Origin: Caulobacter segnis | GTDB taxonomy: Bacteria > Pseudomonadota > Alphaproteobacteria > Caulobacterales > Caulobacteraceae | NCBI RefSeq assembly: GCF_003243465.1 | Contig: NZ_QFQZ01000017.1 | Span: 4,127 to 68,126 of the forward strand | Length of the DNA stretch: 64,000 nucleotides | Direction of reading: 5' to 3' | Part shown: in pieces, positions 17,701 through 26,036 of the stretch | How positions within the stretch are numbered: the first letter of the stretch is position 1 | Layout: every line of letters starts with the position of its first letter | The notes under the pieces: generated by a model | What the model was told of the DNA's origin: nothing | Databases searched by the model: none | What the model saw: the letters and a program-made list of their open reading frames with translations, nothing else | Position numbers and translations under genes: made by a program

Positions 17701-18482
17701 ACGCCGCATCCCGTCGGCGGGCCGCTCGCCTTCGAGGCGGCCACCTCGGCGCGCGCCTTGGCCAGATCGGCCATGAAGGCGGGGTCGTCATGCAGGCGCG
17801 TGACCAGCGCCGATCCGAGATAGCGGCCAGCCTCGACGTCGCTCTGGAAGTGAACCCCGCAGATGATCCGGCTGTCGCCGAACGCCTTGCCGCGCGCCAG
17901 CACGGGAGAAGCCTTCTCCGGGACCAGCTCGGCGATCACCGAGGCCCAGGCCCAGCCGATCAGGCCGTGGCCGGAGGGGTAGGAGCCGTCAGTGCCGATC
18001 CAGGATTCGCGGGGCACGCAGATCGGCGCCTGATTGCCGACGGGCGGACGAGGGCGCTGGTAGACGCGCTTGGCGGGTTGGTAGATGCGGGCCGCGTCGT
18101 CGGTGATCCGTAGCAGCATGTGGGCCAGGGTCGGCGTCGCCTCGGTGCTCAAGGTCACGCCCGCCGCGCAGGAGAAGCTCTTCAGGCCGTTCTTGCCGGA
18201 CAGGTCCGCATCGGCGATCGCCTGCGTCCAGGCCGGGGTGTTGACGAGCTTGCGGGTCTCCTGGAACTGCCGGCGCTCGGCCGTCGCGCGCGGAGAGCCC
18301 GGCTCGGGCGGCGGCCCGATGATGGCGGTCGCGTCGATCCCGCCGTTTCCGACCAGATAGCCGGCCGGCGGCTTCGTCCATCCCGCCGACGGGGGCGTGG
18401 TGGCGACGGGGCCGGGCGAGGTGTCGAAGCGCGCGCACCCCGCCAGGAGCGCAACGGCGGCGATCAGCACGAAACGAGGCAT
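17697..18482 (-). CDS. Class A nonspecific acid phosphatase, lipoprotein
   Basis: A 261-residue PhoN/PAP2-type phosphatase. With the ATG at 18482 the signal peptide ends LLAGC, so it is probably lipidated at Cys16; an ATG at 18503 in frame is an alternative. The catalytic motifs are all present: KRVYQRPRP (K-x6-RP), SYPSGH, and SRIICGVHFQSDVEAGR with the nucleophilic His. It should hydrolyse phosphomonoesters in the periplasm. It lies divergent to the zinc-type receptor. Confidence 0.9.
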   Translation of the reverse strand: MPRFVLIAAVALLAGCARFDTSPGPVATTPPSAGWTKPPAGYLVGNGGIDATAIIGPPPEPGSPRATAERRQFQETRKLVNTPAWTQAIADADLSGKNGLKSFSCAAGVTLSTEATPTLAHMLLRITDDAARIYQPAKRVYQRPRPPVGNQAPICVPRESWIGTDGSYPSGHGLIGWAWASVIAELVPEKASPVLARGKAFGDSRIICGVHFQSDVEAGRYLGSALVTRLHDDPAFMADLAKARAEVAASKASGPPTGCGV

Positions 18483-18561
18483 GGCGTGTGTCCTGCATGT
18501 CATCCGCTCACAGAACGAGCGGTAAATAGCGCGTCAAGGGCGTCAATAGCGCGAAAGCGGA

Positions 18562-18590
18562 TTGACGGAGGGATATGTTATTTCATAACA
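18562..18590 (+). promoter_or_regulatory. Zur-type operator overlapping the receptor promoter
   Basis: TGTTAT (18576-18581) and ATAACA (18585-18590) form a 6-3-6 perfect palindrome. A -35-like TTGACG at 18562-18567 is followed after 16 bases by CATAAC (18584-18589) as -10, so the palindrome covers the -10 element. GTTAT-N-ATAAC palindromes are the form of Zur boxes in proteobacteria, and the gene downstream is a ZnuD-like receptor. Sequence and context agree; binding is not shown. Confidence 0.65.
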
Positions 18591-18642
18591 GCGAACTCGT
18601 GGCCGCTCCCCCCGGCCAAGTCGTACCTGTTTAGGACCTTCC

Positions 18643-20679
18643 ATGCTTCGTCGCGCCGTCCTTTCCGCCGCGAGCCTCGTCGCGCTCGCCGCCGCTGCTT
18701 CCGCCCACGCCGAGACGCCTGCCGCGCCCGCGCCTGCTCCCGACGACACCGAGGTCTCCAAGGTGGTCATCACCGCCGCGCCCTACGCCGTGTCGCTGGA
18801 TACGGTGACCAGCAGCGTCAATATCGTCACGCGCGACCAGCTGGACGTCGCGCCGCCGGCCGGCCTGGGCGACATGCTGAACGGCCAGCCGGGCCTGCGC
18901 TCGACCGCCTACGGCCCCGGCGCCAGCCGTCCGATCATCCGCGGCCTGTCGGGTCCCCGAGTGATGGTGCTGGAGAACGGCGTCGGGCAGGTCGACGCCT
19001 CCTCGCTGTCGCCCGACCACGCCGTCGCCTCGGACCTCGGCGAGGCCGCGCGCGTCGAGGTGCTGCGCGGACCTTCGACCCTCGCTTATGGCGGCTCGGG
19101 CATCGGCGGGGTGGTCAACATCATCGACGATCGGGTGCCTTCGAGCCCCGCTCACAACGGCTTCGAGGGCCGGCTCGCCGGTTCCCTGTCGTCGGTCGAC
19201 GACGGCAAGTCGATCAATGGCTCGGCCAAGTTCGGCAAGGGCCCGCTGGTCTTCGCCATCGACGCCGATCACCGCAAGAGCAGCGACTACGACGTCCCGA
19301 CCACGCCGGTTTCGCCGCGACTGGCCGCGCGCGATGGCCTGACGCCGGATCCGGACAAGACCGTCAAGAACACCGACGTCGAGATGGACGCCTATGGCGC
19401 GGGGGTCTCCTATGTTCATGACAGCGGCTACCTCGGAGTCTCGGTCAAGAAGACCGACACCACCTATGGCGTGCCCTATCTGCAGATCCTGGCGCCCATC
19501 GACCCGAACGCCGAAGGGCCGGTCTCCATCCACCTGCAGCAGACCCGCTACGACCTGCGCGGCGAGCAGGACGTCGATCTTGGTCCGTTCGACAAGGTCC
19601 GCCTGTCGGCCGGGCACGCCAAGTACGAGCACGCCGAGGTCTCGGTCGAGGATGGCGAGGTCGGCACCCGCTTCCTGTCCGACGGCACCGAGGGCCGGCT
19701 GGAGCTGGTTCAGAAGGAGCGCGACGGTTGGCAGGGCGCGGTGGGCTTCCAGGCCCTCGAGCGTCACTTCGAGGCGATCGGCGACGAGGCCTTCGTGCCG
19801 TCGACCGACATCAAGGAATACGGCGTCTTCACCCTGCAGCGCCTGGACAAGGGTGACTGGGGGATCGACGCGGGCCTGCGCTTCGATAGCCGAGAGCTGA
19901 AGACCGACTTCACCAAGCGCTCGTTCGACAACGTCTCGGCCTCGCTGGGCGTGTTCTACAAGCCCGCCGACCACCAGTTCGTGGCGCTGACCCTGTCGCG
20001 CAACGGCCGCGCCCCGACCGAGTTCGAGCTGTTCGCCAACGGCCCGCACCCGGGCACCGGCGGCTACGAGGTCGGCGACGCCACCCTCGACTCCGAGAAG
20101 GTGACCTCGCTGGAAGCCACCTATCGCTACACGGGCGACCGCCTGCGGGTGGAGGGCCACCTGTGGGGCGCCCAGTACGATGGCTTCATCGAGGAGAAGC
20201 CGACGGGCGCCGTCGAGGACGACCTGCCGGTGTTCCAGTACTTCCAGACCAACGCCAAGTTCCATGGCGCCGAGCTCGAGACCTCGTACGTCGCTTGGCG
20301 CGGCGGCGAGAACGCCCTGAAGCTTGAAGGCGTCTACGACTGGGTCCGCGGCTCGACCGACCTCGGCATTCCGGCGCGCGTGCCGCCGTGGGCCCTGACC
20401 GGCCGGGTCGTCTGGACCGCCCCGCGCCTGGAGGCCCATGCCGAGGTTCGGCGCGTCGCGAGCCAGAATCGCGTCTCGACCTTCGAGCTGCCCACCGACG
20501 GCTACACCCAGGTCAACGCGATGGTGACCTTCAAGCCGTTCCAGGATCCGGCCCTTCGCCTGTTCGTCGACGGCCGCAACCTGACCAACGAGACCATCCG
20601 CGAGCACGCCTCGTTCCTGAAGGACTTCGCGCCCGGGGCGGGCCGTTCCGTCCGCGCCGGTTTCGCCTGGCGCTTCTAG
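18643..20679 (+). CDS. TonB-dependent receptor, ZnuD-like (zinc uptake)
   Basis: A 678-residue outer membrane receptor. A signal peptide (to about residue 23), a plug with RPIIRGLSGPRVMVLENGVGQVDASS and VEVLRGPSTLAYGGSGIGGVVNIID, and a barrel ending RAGFAWRF are seen. The late block NLTNETIREHASFLKDFAPGAGRS is characteristic of the ZnuD group of zinc receptors. The Zur-type palindrome on its promoter supports zinc-dependent repression. Zinc-responsive TonB receptors under Zur are established in Caulobacter; I infer this gene is one. There is no other zinc transport gene in the window. Confidence 0.87.
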   Translation: MLRRAVLSAASLVALAAAASAHAETPAAPAPAPDDTEVSKVVITAAPYAVSLDTVTSSVNIVTRDQLDVAPPAGLGDMLNGQPGLRSTAYGPGASRPIIRGLSGPRVMVLENGVGQVDASSLSPDHAVASDLGEAARVEVLRGPSTLAYGGSGIGGVVNIIDDRVPSSPAHNGFEGRLAGSLSSVDDGKSINGSAKFGKGPLVFAIDADHRKSSDYDVPTTPVSPRLAARDGLTPDPDKTVKNTDVEMDAYGAGVSYVHDSGYLGVSVKKTDTTYGVPYLQILAPIDPNAEGPVSIHLQQTRYDLRGEQDVDLGPFDKVRLSAGHAKYEHAEVSVEDGEVGTRFLSDGTEGRLELVQKERDGWQGAVGFQALERHFEAIGDEAFVPSTDIKEYGVFTLQRLDKGDWGIDAGLRFDSRELKTDFTKRSFDNVSASLGVFYKPADHQFVALTLSRNGRAPTEFELFANGPHPGTGGYEVGDATLDSEKVTSLEATYRYTGDRLRVEGHLWGAQYDGFIEEKPTGAVEDDLPVFQYFQTNAKFHGAELETSYVAWRGGENALKLEGVYDWVRGSTDLGIPARVPPWALTGRVVWTAPRLEAHAEVRRVASQNRVSTFELPTDGYTQVNAMVTFKPFQDPALRLFVDGRNLTNETIREHASFLKDFAPGAGRSVRAGFAWRF

Positions 20680-20883
20680 CGCCGGTCGAAGGCGGGCTCT
20701 CGAACAGCCCCTAGAGCGCCCGCCACGCGCCGGGGCCCGGCTCCTCCCACCGCCGGGCTCCGGACTCGCCTACGACGGCGGCTAGATTGCCGCGTCCCGA
20801 TGGATCGGCTAGAACCGCGAGCCTTTGCGGTCGTCTTCGAAGTGTTCGAGCGCCCGTTTCCAATTTCTGTCGTAGAGCTCTTC

Positions 20884-21672
20884 ATGACAACGACCCAGTC
20901 CGCCGGCGAAATCACCGGCAACGTCCTGTTCTACAATTCGCCCGAGCCGCTGAACCGCGAGCAGCACGCCAAGCTGGCGCTGGTGCACAAGGAAAAGCCG
21001 TATGCGTTCGCCGCCGGCGGCACCGCCATCCCGCTGACGGTCTCGGAGTTCGCCCCGGCCGCCCTGACCTTCCCCGTGATCTTCGCCGGCGAGGACAAGG
21101 TTCCCCTGGCCGTGATGGGCCTGAACCAGCAGGAAAACCTGTTCATCGCCGCCGACGGTTCGGTCGAGCCGAACGTCTACATCCCGGCCTATATCCGTCG
21201 CTATCCGTTCGTCCTGGCCAATGACGACAGCCAAGGCCGCCTGATCGTCTGCATCGACCGCGGTTCGGACCTGCTGGCCGAGAACGGCCAGACCCCGCTG
21301 TTCGACGACAAGGGCGAACCCACCGAATACACCCAGAACTGCATCAAGTTCTGCGACGACTTCGAGGGCGAGCGCCTGCGCACGGACTCGTTCGTCCAGC
21401 TGCTGAAGGACCTGGACCTGTTCGAGCTGAAGAAGGCCCAGTTCCAGCCGCAGGACGAAACCGGCGCCGCCGTCGGCGAACCCGTCACCGTCGCCGAGTA
21501 CTTCGGCGTCTCGGAAGAGAAGCTGAACAACCTGTCGGCCGAGAAGCTGAAGGAGCTGCAGCAGAACGGCGCCCTCGCGCAGATCTACGCGCACCTGGTG
21601 TCGCTGCTGGGCTGGGATCGCCTGATCAACAAGACCATGCTGAAGCAGGCCGAAGCCGCGAACCTGAACTAA
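20884..21672 (+). CDS. SapC-family protein
   Basis: A 262-residue protein of the SapC family (Pfam SapC, named after a Campylobacter surface-array gene). NVLFYNSPEPLNREQHAKLALV near the start, YPFVLANDDSQGRLIVCIDRGSDLL, and the conserved QLLKDLDLFELKKAQ are typical. It has no signal peptide or membrane segment. Start at 20884 is chosen because the family begins shortly before GNVLFY; the frame is open to 20800. The molecular role is unknown and a link to the S-layer is by name only. Codon use matches a highly expressed gene. A strong terminator follows. Confidence 0.85.
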   Translation: MTTTQSAGEITGNVLFYNSPEPLNREQHAKLALVHKEKPYAFAAGGTAIPLTVSEFAPAALTFPVIFAGEDKVPLAVMGLNQQENLFIAADGSVEPNVYIPAYIRRYPFVLANDDSQGRLIVCIDRGSDLLAENGQTPLFDDKGEPTEYTQNCIKFCDDFEGERLRTDSFVQLLKDLDLFELKKAQFQPQDETGAAVGEPVTVAEYFGVSEEKLNNLSAEKLKELQQNGALAQIYAHLVSLLGWDRLINKTMLKQAEAANLN

Positions 21673-21695
21673 GGTTCGGCGTCAGCTTGAACGAG

Positions 21696-21728
21696 AGGGC
21701 GGCGGGGCTTCGGCTCCGCCGCCCTTTT
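21696..21728 (+). terminator. Terminator of the SapC gene
   Basis: A 10-bp stem AGGGCGGCGG (21696-21705) with CCGCCGCCCT (21716-21725), followed by TTTG. Good intrinsic terminator placed 24 bases after the stop codon. Confidence 0.85.
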
Positions 21729-21730
21729 GT

Positions 21731-22123
21731 TTAGCGCGCGAAGATGCTGCGGGTCAGGCACGAGAAGACGAGGCGGCCGGCCTCGTCCAGCAGGTCGTGC
21801 TGGGCGATGACGATGCCCTTGCCTTCGCCGACCGGGTCCTTGCCCATGATCGTCATCCGGCCGCGCAGCAGCTCACCCACCGGCGGATTGCGCATCCAGC
21901 GCAGGGCGTCGACGCCCAGGCGCTTGGTCTGCGGCCAGGCGGCGCTGGCCTCGGTGTCGAGGCGGGTCCAGATCGAGAAGACCATGCCGTCGGGCGCACC
22001 GTTCTCGACAGGCCAGCCGGGCGAGAACGCGGTGATGAACGCTTCGAGCGCCTTGGCGTCGACGGCGCGCGTTCCCAGCGAAACGACCTGGCCGATCTCG
22101 ATGTCGTCGAATGCGGCGGGCAT
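21731..22123 (-). CDS. MaoC-like hot-dog-fold protein
   Basis: A 130-residue protein beginning MPAAFDDIEIGQVVSLGTRAVDAKALEAF, the usual opening of MaoC-like dehydratase domains. The catalytic Asp-x4-His motif of R-hydratases (as DDFNPVH in the other MaoC-like gene of this window) is not present: the equivalent stretch reads FSPGWPVENGAP. It may thus bind an acyl thioester without hydratase activity. ATG at 22123 follows CGGAG; the reading frame extends to 22198. It diverges from the thiol reductase gene. Confidence 0.7.
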   Translation of the reverse strand: MPAAFDDIEIGQVVSLGTRAVDAKALEAFITAFSPGWPVENGAPDGMVFSIWTRLDTEASAAWPQTKRLGVDALRWMRNPPVGELLRGRMTIMGKDPVGEGKGIVIAQHDLLDEAGRLVFSCLTRSIFAR

Positions 22124-22236
22124 GGGCGGCTCCGGTTGATTCCTCGTCCGACTGTCGGGTGCGTCTTGACCATTGTCGAGAGCGCCAAGCCGGGCCATGT
22201 GTGCTGGGTTGTCGTTTTCACAAAGCCCGGTCGCCG

Positions 22237-24393
22237 ATGTTCCTCAAGAGAGCCGTCCTCGCCCTGCAAGCCTTCATGGCGGCGATCCTGCTGTCGAGCG
22301 CCGCCCTGGCCGGGCCGGTCGTCAATTCGGGCCATATCGAGTCGGAGCTGATCGCGCAGGAGTCGGGCGTCGCGCCGGGCGGGACGGTCTATGTCGCCCT
22401 GCGCCAGAAGATCCAGAAGGACTGGCACACCTATTGGCGCAATCCCGGCGATGCGGGCGAACCGACCAAGATCGCCTGGACCCTGCCGGCCGGTTGGAGC
22501 GCCGGTGACATGGTCTGGCCAACCCCGATCAAGGCCAAGCTCGGCCCGCTGCTGGACTACGCCTATGAGGGCGAGGTCCTAATCCCCGTGCCTATCAGCG
22601 CGCCGACGAACGCCCAGGTCGGGACCACGGTCTCCCTGACCGCCAAGGTCTCCTATCTCGTCTGCGAGCAGGTCTGCGTGCCCGAGGACGCCGAGCTTTC
22701 GCTGCTGCTGCCGGTGGTGGCCGGGGCGGCGGGCGCGGATCCGAAGTGGGGCGGCAAGATCGCTGAGGTCCTGGCCAAGGCGCCCAAACCGGCGGGCCTG
22801 AAGGCGGTGTTCGAGCTGGACGGCCAAGCCTTGAAGCTGGCGGTCACCGGCGCGCCGCTGAAGGGCGCCGACATGGCCGGCGCCTACTTCTTCCCCTATT
22901 CGGCCAAGGCTATCGAGCACGCCGCCGAGCAGGCGGTCGAGCGGGGGCCCGAGGGCCTGACCTTGACCTTGAAGCCCGGCTACGACTTCGTCGGCGGCGG
23001 TGTGGCCCCGGCCGAGCTTGCGGGCGTGCTGGCGCTGGCGAACGGGTCGGCGTGGGAAATTTCCGCGGTCGCGGGCGAGCTCCCCGCCGCCGCGGCGGGC
23101 CTGGGCGCGCCGGCGGCCAAGAGCGACGTGACGCCCGCGGCGGCGCCGGGCGGACTGCTCGGCGCCCTGGCGCTGGCCTTCCTGGGCGGACTGATCCTGA
23201 ACCTGATGCCGTGCGTCTTCCCGGTGCTTTCGATGAAGGCGGCCAGCCTGGCGGGCCATGCGCATCATGAGAGCAAGGCGCGGGCCCAGGGCCTCGCCTT
23301 CCTGGCCGGCGTGCTGGCGACCTTCCTGGCGCTGGCCGGCCTGCTGCTGGCCGTGCGCGCCGGCGGCGCGGCCGTCGGCTGGGGCTTCCAGCTGCAGTCG
23401 CCGCTGGTGATCGCGGGCCTGGCGCTGCTGATGCTGCTGGTCGCGCTGAACATGTCGGGGGTGTTCGAGATCGGGACCTCGATCCAGGGTGTCGGCGCCG
23501 GCGCTTCGAGCCGCGACGGCCTGCTGGGCGCCTTCTTCACCGGCGCCCTGGCGGTGGTGGTCGCCGCGCCCTGCACCGCGCCGTTCATGGCGGGCGCCCT
23601 GGGCTACGCCCTGACCCAACCGGCCATCGTGGCGCTGGGCGTGTTCGCGGCGCTGGGCCTGGGCTTCGCCGCGCCCTTCGTGGCGGTGGCTTTCATTCCC
23701 GCCGTCCTGCGGCGCCTGCCGCGTCCGGGCGCCTGGATGGAGACCCTGAAGAAGGGCCTGGCCTTCCCGATGTACGGCGCGGCTCTGTGGCTGACCTGGG
23801 TGTTCGCCCAGCAGGCCGGTCCGATCGCGCTTGGCCAGGTGCTGGGCGCGGGCGTGCTGGCCGCCTTCGGCGCCTGGATTTACGGCCTGTCGCAAGGCCG
23901 CCGGGCGGCGGGCAAGCCGTTCCTGGTCCAGACGCTGGTCGGCCTTCTCTGCGTGGTCGCCGCCCTGGCCCTGGCCGCCTCCGCCGCCCTGGCCGCCAAG
24001 CCGCCGACCGCCGCGAGCGCGGGGGAGGCGTCTTCAGGCCCCGGCCTCACCGCCGAGGCCTGGTCGCCGGAGCGCGTCGCGTCGCTGCGCGCGGAAGGGC
24101 GGCCCGTGCTGGTCGACTTCACCGCCGCCTGGTGCGTGACCTGCCAGGTGAACGAGAAGGTCGCCCTGTCCGGCGGCAAGGTGGCCGAGGCCTTCAAGGC
24201 CCAGAACGCGGTCTATCTGAAGGCCGACTGGACCAATCGCGATCCGCTGATCGCCAAGGCCCTGGCCGAGTTCGGCCGCGTCGGCGTGCCGCTGTACGTG
24301 GTCTACCCCAAGGGCGGCGGCGCGCCGGTGGTGCTGCCTCAGCTGCTGACCGAGGGCATGGTGATCGAGGCGATCGAGAAGGCGGGCGCCTAG
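22237..24393 (+). CDS. ScsB/DsbD-like thiol:disulfide interchange protein
   Basis: A 718-residue inner membrane protein that passes electrons from cytoplasmic thioredoxin to periplasmic substrates. After the signal peptide (ends LAG) a periplasmic DsbC-interacting domain runs to about residue 290 and contains YLVCEQVCVPEDAEL with two cysteines. The membrane domain (about 305-595) starts GGLILNLMPCVFPVLSMKA and holds the second Cys in VVAAPCTAPFMAGAL; both are the electron-relay cysteines of the DsbD/CcdA family. The C-terminal thioredoxin domain has the CxxC motif in AAWCVTCQVNEK. The N-terminal domain is of the ScsB rather than classic DsbD kind. Start at 22237 gives the signal peptide. Confidence 0.92.
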   Translation: MFLKRAVLALQAFMAAILLSSAALAGPVVNSGHIESELIAQESGVAPGGTVYVALRQKIQKDWHTYWRNPGDAGEPTKIAWTLPAGWSAGDMVWPTPIKAKLGPLLDYAYEGEVLIPVPISAPTNAQVGTTVSLTAKVSYLVCEQVCVPEDAELSLLLPVVAGAAGADPKWGGKIAEVLAKAPKPAGLKAVFELDGQALKLAVTGAPLKGADMAGAYFFPYSAKAIEHAAEQAVERGPEGLTLTLKPGYDFVGGGVAPAELAGVLALANGSAWEISAVAGELPAAAAGLGAPAAKSDVTPAAAPGGLLGALALAFLGGLILNLMPCVFPVLSMKAASLAGHAHHESKARAQGLAFLAGVLATFLALAGLLLAVRAGGAAVGWGFQLQSPLVIAGLALLMLLVALNMSGVFEIGTSIQGVGAGASSRDGLLGAFFTGALAVVVAAPCTAPFMAGALGYALTQPAIVALGVFAALGLGFAAPFVAVAFIPAVLRRLPRPGAWMETLKKGLAFPMYGAALWLTWVFAQQAGPIALGQVLGAGVLAAFGAWIYGLSQGRRAAGKPFLVQTLVGLLCVVAALALAASAALAAKPPTAASAGEASSGPGLTAEAWSPERVASLRAEGRPVLVDFTAAWCVTCQVNEKVALSGGKVAEAFKAQNAVYLKADWTNRDPLIAKALAEFGRVGVPLYVVYPKGGGAPVVLPQLLTEGMVIEAIEKAGA

Positions 24394-24395
24394 CT

Positions 24396-25130
24396 CTATT
24401 TCTTCTTGTCGCCGCCGCCAAAGGGTAGCCTGGACTTGACCTGATCCAGCGGCGTCCGGGTGATGACGACCGGGGGCGGCGCCACGACCGGCGTGGCCGG
24501 CAGAGGATAGGCGCGCCAGCCGCTTTGGATCAGCGCCGTGAAGCCTTGGCACTTGGGGAAGTAGCGGACCATGCCTGTACGCGGCTTGGGGAAGGGCGGC
24601 GGCTGGCTGAAGTCCTGCCGCTTGGGATCGACGAACCGCCAGTCGGTCGGCAGGCCATAGCCCTTCTCGCCGCCCAGCCGCACGGCCTTGTAGGCGATGT
24701 TGGCCTGGAAGGGCGGGACGCCGTACTTCAGCATGGCGCGCAGGAAGATGTCGTCGGCCTCCTGGCGCTTGCCGGGCTCGCCGATGGTGTAGAGCCAGTC
24801 GTGGACGATCGCCGCCCGCGCCGTCGGTCCCTGCGGATCGATGAAGGCCTGGCCGTACCAGGGCACGCTGGCGAAGTCGGTCACGTACCAGCGCGGCACG
24901 ACGATCACCTTGCCCGTCTCGACGTCGCAATAGGGGAACTCGGCGTCCAGGGTGAACAGCTTGCGGCCGTCCTTGGTCTGGTTGAACAGCATGATCGGCT
25001 GCGGCGTCAGCGAGCTGGGCGGCGTCGGCGCGACGACCGGCACGAAGACGGTGGTGTTCGTCTGCGTCGCGCAGGCGGCGAGGATCAGGCTGGCGCCCGC
25101 GAGCGCGGCGAGGGTCTTCAATCGGGACAT
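24396..25130 (-). CDS. DUF1353 lipoprotein
   Basis: A 244-residue secreted protein. The ATG at 25130 gives MSRLKTLAALAGASLILAACAT with a lipobox Cys. The central DUF1353 domain has the conserved VPRWYVTDFASVPW and AAIVHDWLYTIG, then EADDIFLRAMLKYGV. DUF1353 is found in phage and bacterial proteins; the HDWLY and Asp/Glu residues hint at a metal site, but no activity is known to me. The C-terminus is Pro/Lys-rich. It ends three bases after the convergent thiol reductase gene and diverges from a redoxin gene. Confidence 0.82.
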   Translation of the reverse strand: MSRLKTLAALAGASLILAACATQTNTTVFVPVVAPTPPSSLTPQPIMLFNQTKDGRKLFTLDAEFPYCDVETGKVIVVPRWYVTDFASVPWYGQAFIDPQGPTARAAIVHDWLYTIGEPGKRQEADDIFLRAMLKYGVPPFQANIAYKAVRLGGEKGYGLPTDWRFVDPKRQDFSQPPPFPKPRTGMVRYFPKCQGFTALIQSGWRAYPLPATPVVAPPPVVITRTPLDQVKSRLPFGGGDKKK

Positions 25131-25303
25131 CAAACGGAGACGGGTGTGGGAGAGACAGGTCGCGTTCTTCTGGGCGCGGGAGGCCATACGAGCAAGGAAG
25201 AATGGCGAAGTTTCGGCGCTTGTCGCGATTTTGCGACTGTTTCGCATAACCGCGATCTGTGGCGGCTTCGAGGTGGGGAGGAAATCCTAGCTGGAGACCC
25301 GAA

Positions 25304-25909
25304 ATGTCGATCACCCGCCGTCTCGTCGCCGCCGGCCTGCCGCTGGCCGCCCTCGTTCCCGCCGTCGCTCACGCCAGGCCGGCGCCGGACTTCACCGCCG
25401 TCGACGCTGACGGCAAGACCCGCTCGTTGTCCGAGTTCCGCGGCAAAACCGTGGTCCTGGAATGGACGAACGAGGGCTGTCCCTATGTCCGCAAGCACTA
25501 TTCCGGCAACATGCAGGGGCTGCAGCAGGCCGCTCGCGCCGACGGCGTGGTCTGGCTGACCATCGCCTCGTCGGCGCCGGGGAAGCAGGGTCATTTCGCG
25601 GACGGCGCGGCCGCCAAGGCCTGGCTCAACGCCAAGGGGGCCAAGCCCACGGCGCTGCTCCTCGATCCCGAAGGCAAGGTCGCGGCGGCTTACAAGGCCA
25701 AGACCACGCCGCACATGTTCGTCATCGATAGGGCCGGGCAGGTCGTCTACGAGGGCGCGATCGACGACCGGCCGACCAACAAGGTCGAGGATATCACGGG
25801 GGCCAAGAATCTGGTCGCCGCCGCCCTGGCCGACGTCAAGGCGGGGCGCAAGGTGGCGACGCCGTTCGCGACGCCCTACGGCTGCTCGGTGAAGTACAAG
25901 GACGCCTAA
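25304..25909 (+). CDS. Secreted redoxin-like protein
   Basis: A 201-residue thioredoxin-fold protein with a signal peptide ending AHA-RPAPDF. The motif WTNEGCPYVRKHY has a single cysteine where thioredoxins have CxxC, as in the peroxiredoxin-like (PRX_like1) group of AhpC/TSA proteins. TTPHMFVIDRAGQVVYEG is the cis-Pro and following strand. It probably reduces a peroxide or acts as a thiol partner in the periplasm; the ScsB-like gene 1 kb away could be its electron donor, which is inference. ATG at 25304 follows GGAG. Confidence 0.85.
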   Translation: MSITRRLVAAGLPLAALVPAVAHARPAPDFTAVDADGKTRSLSEFRGKTVVLEWTNEGCPYVRKHYSGNMQGLQQAARADGVVWLTIASSAPGKQGHFADGAAAKAWLNAKGAKPTALLLDPEGKVAAAYKAKTTPHMFVIDRAGQVVYEGAIDDRPTNKVEDITGAKNLVAAALADVKAGRKVATPFATPYGCSVKYKDA

Positions 25910-26036
25910 GCGCTCGGCGATCGGCCCGCCGTCGGCCAAGGTCCAAAAAAACGTCATTGGTCCGCCATGACGCGGCGGCGGCCGTTTGCTAAGCCCGGAG
26001 CGAAAGCTCCGACCTCTTACGCAAGGACGCCGCCGC

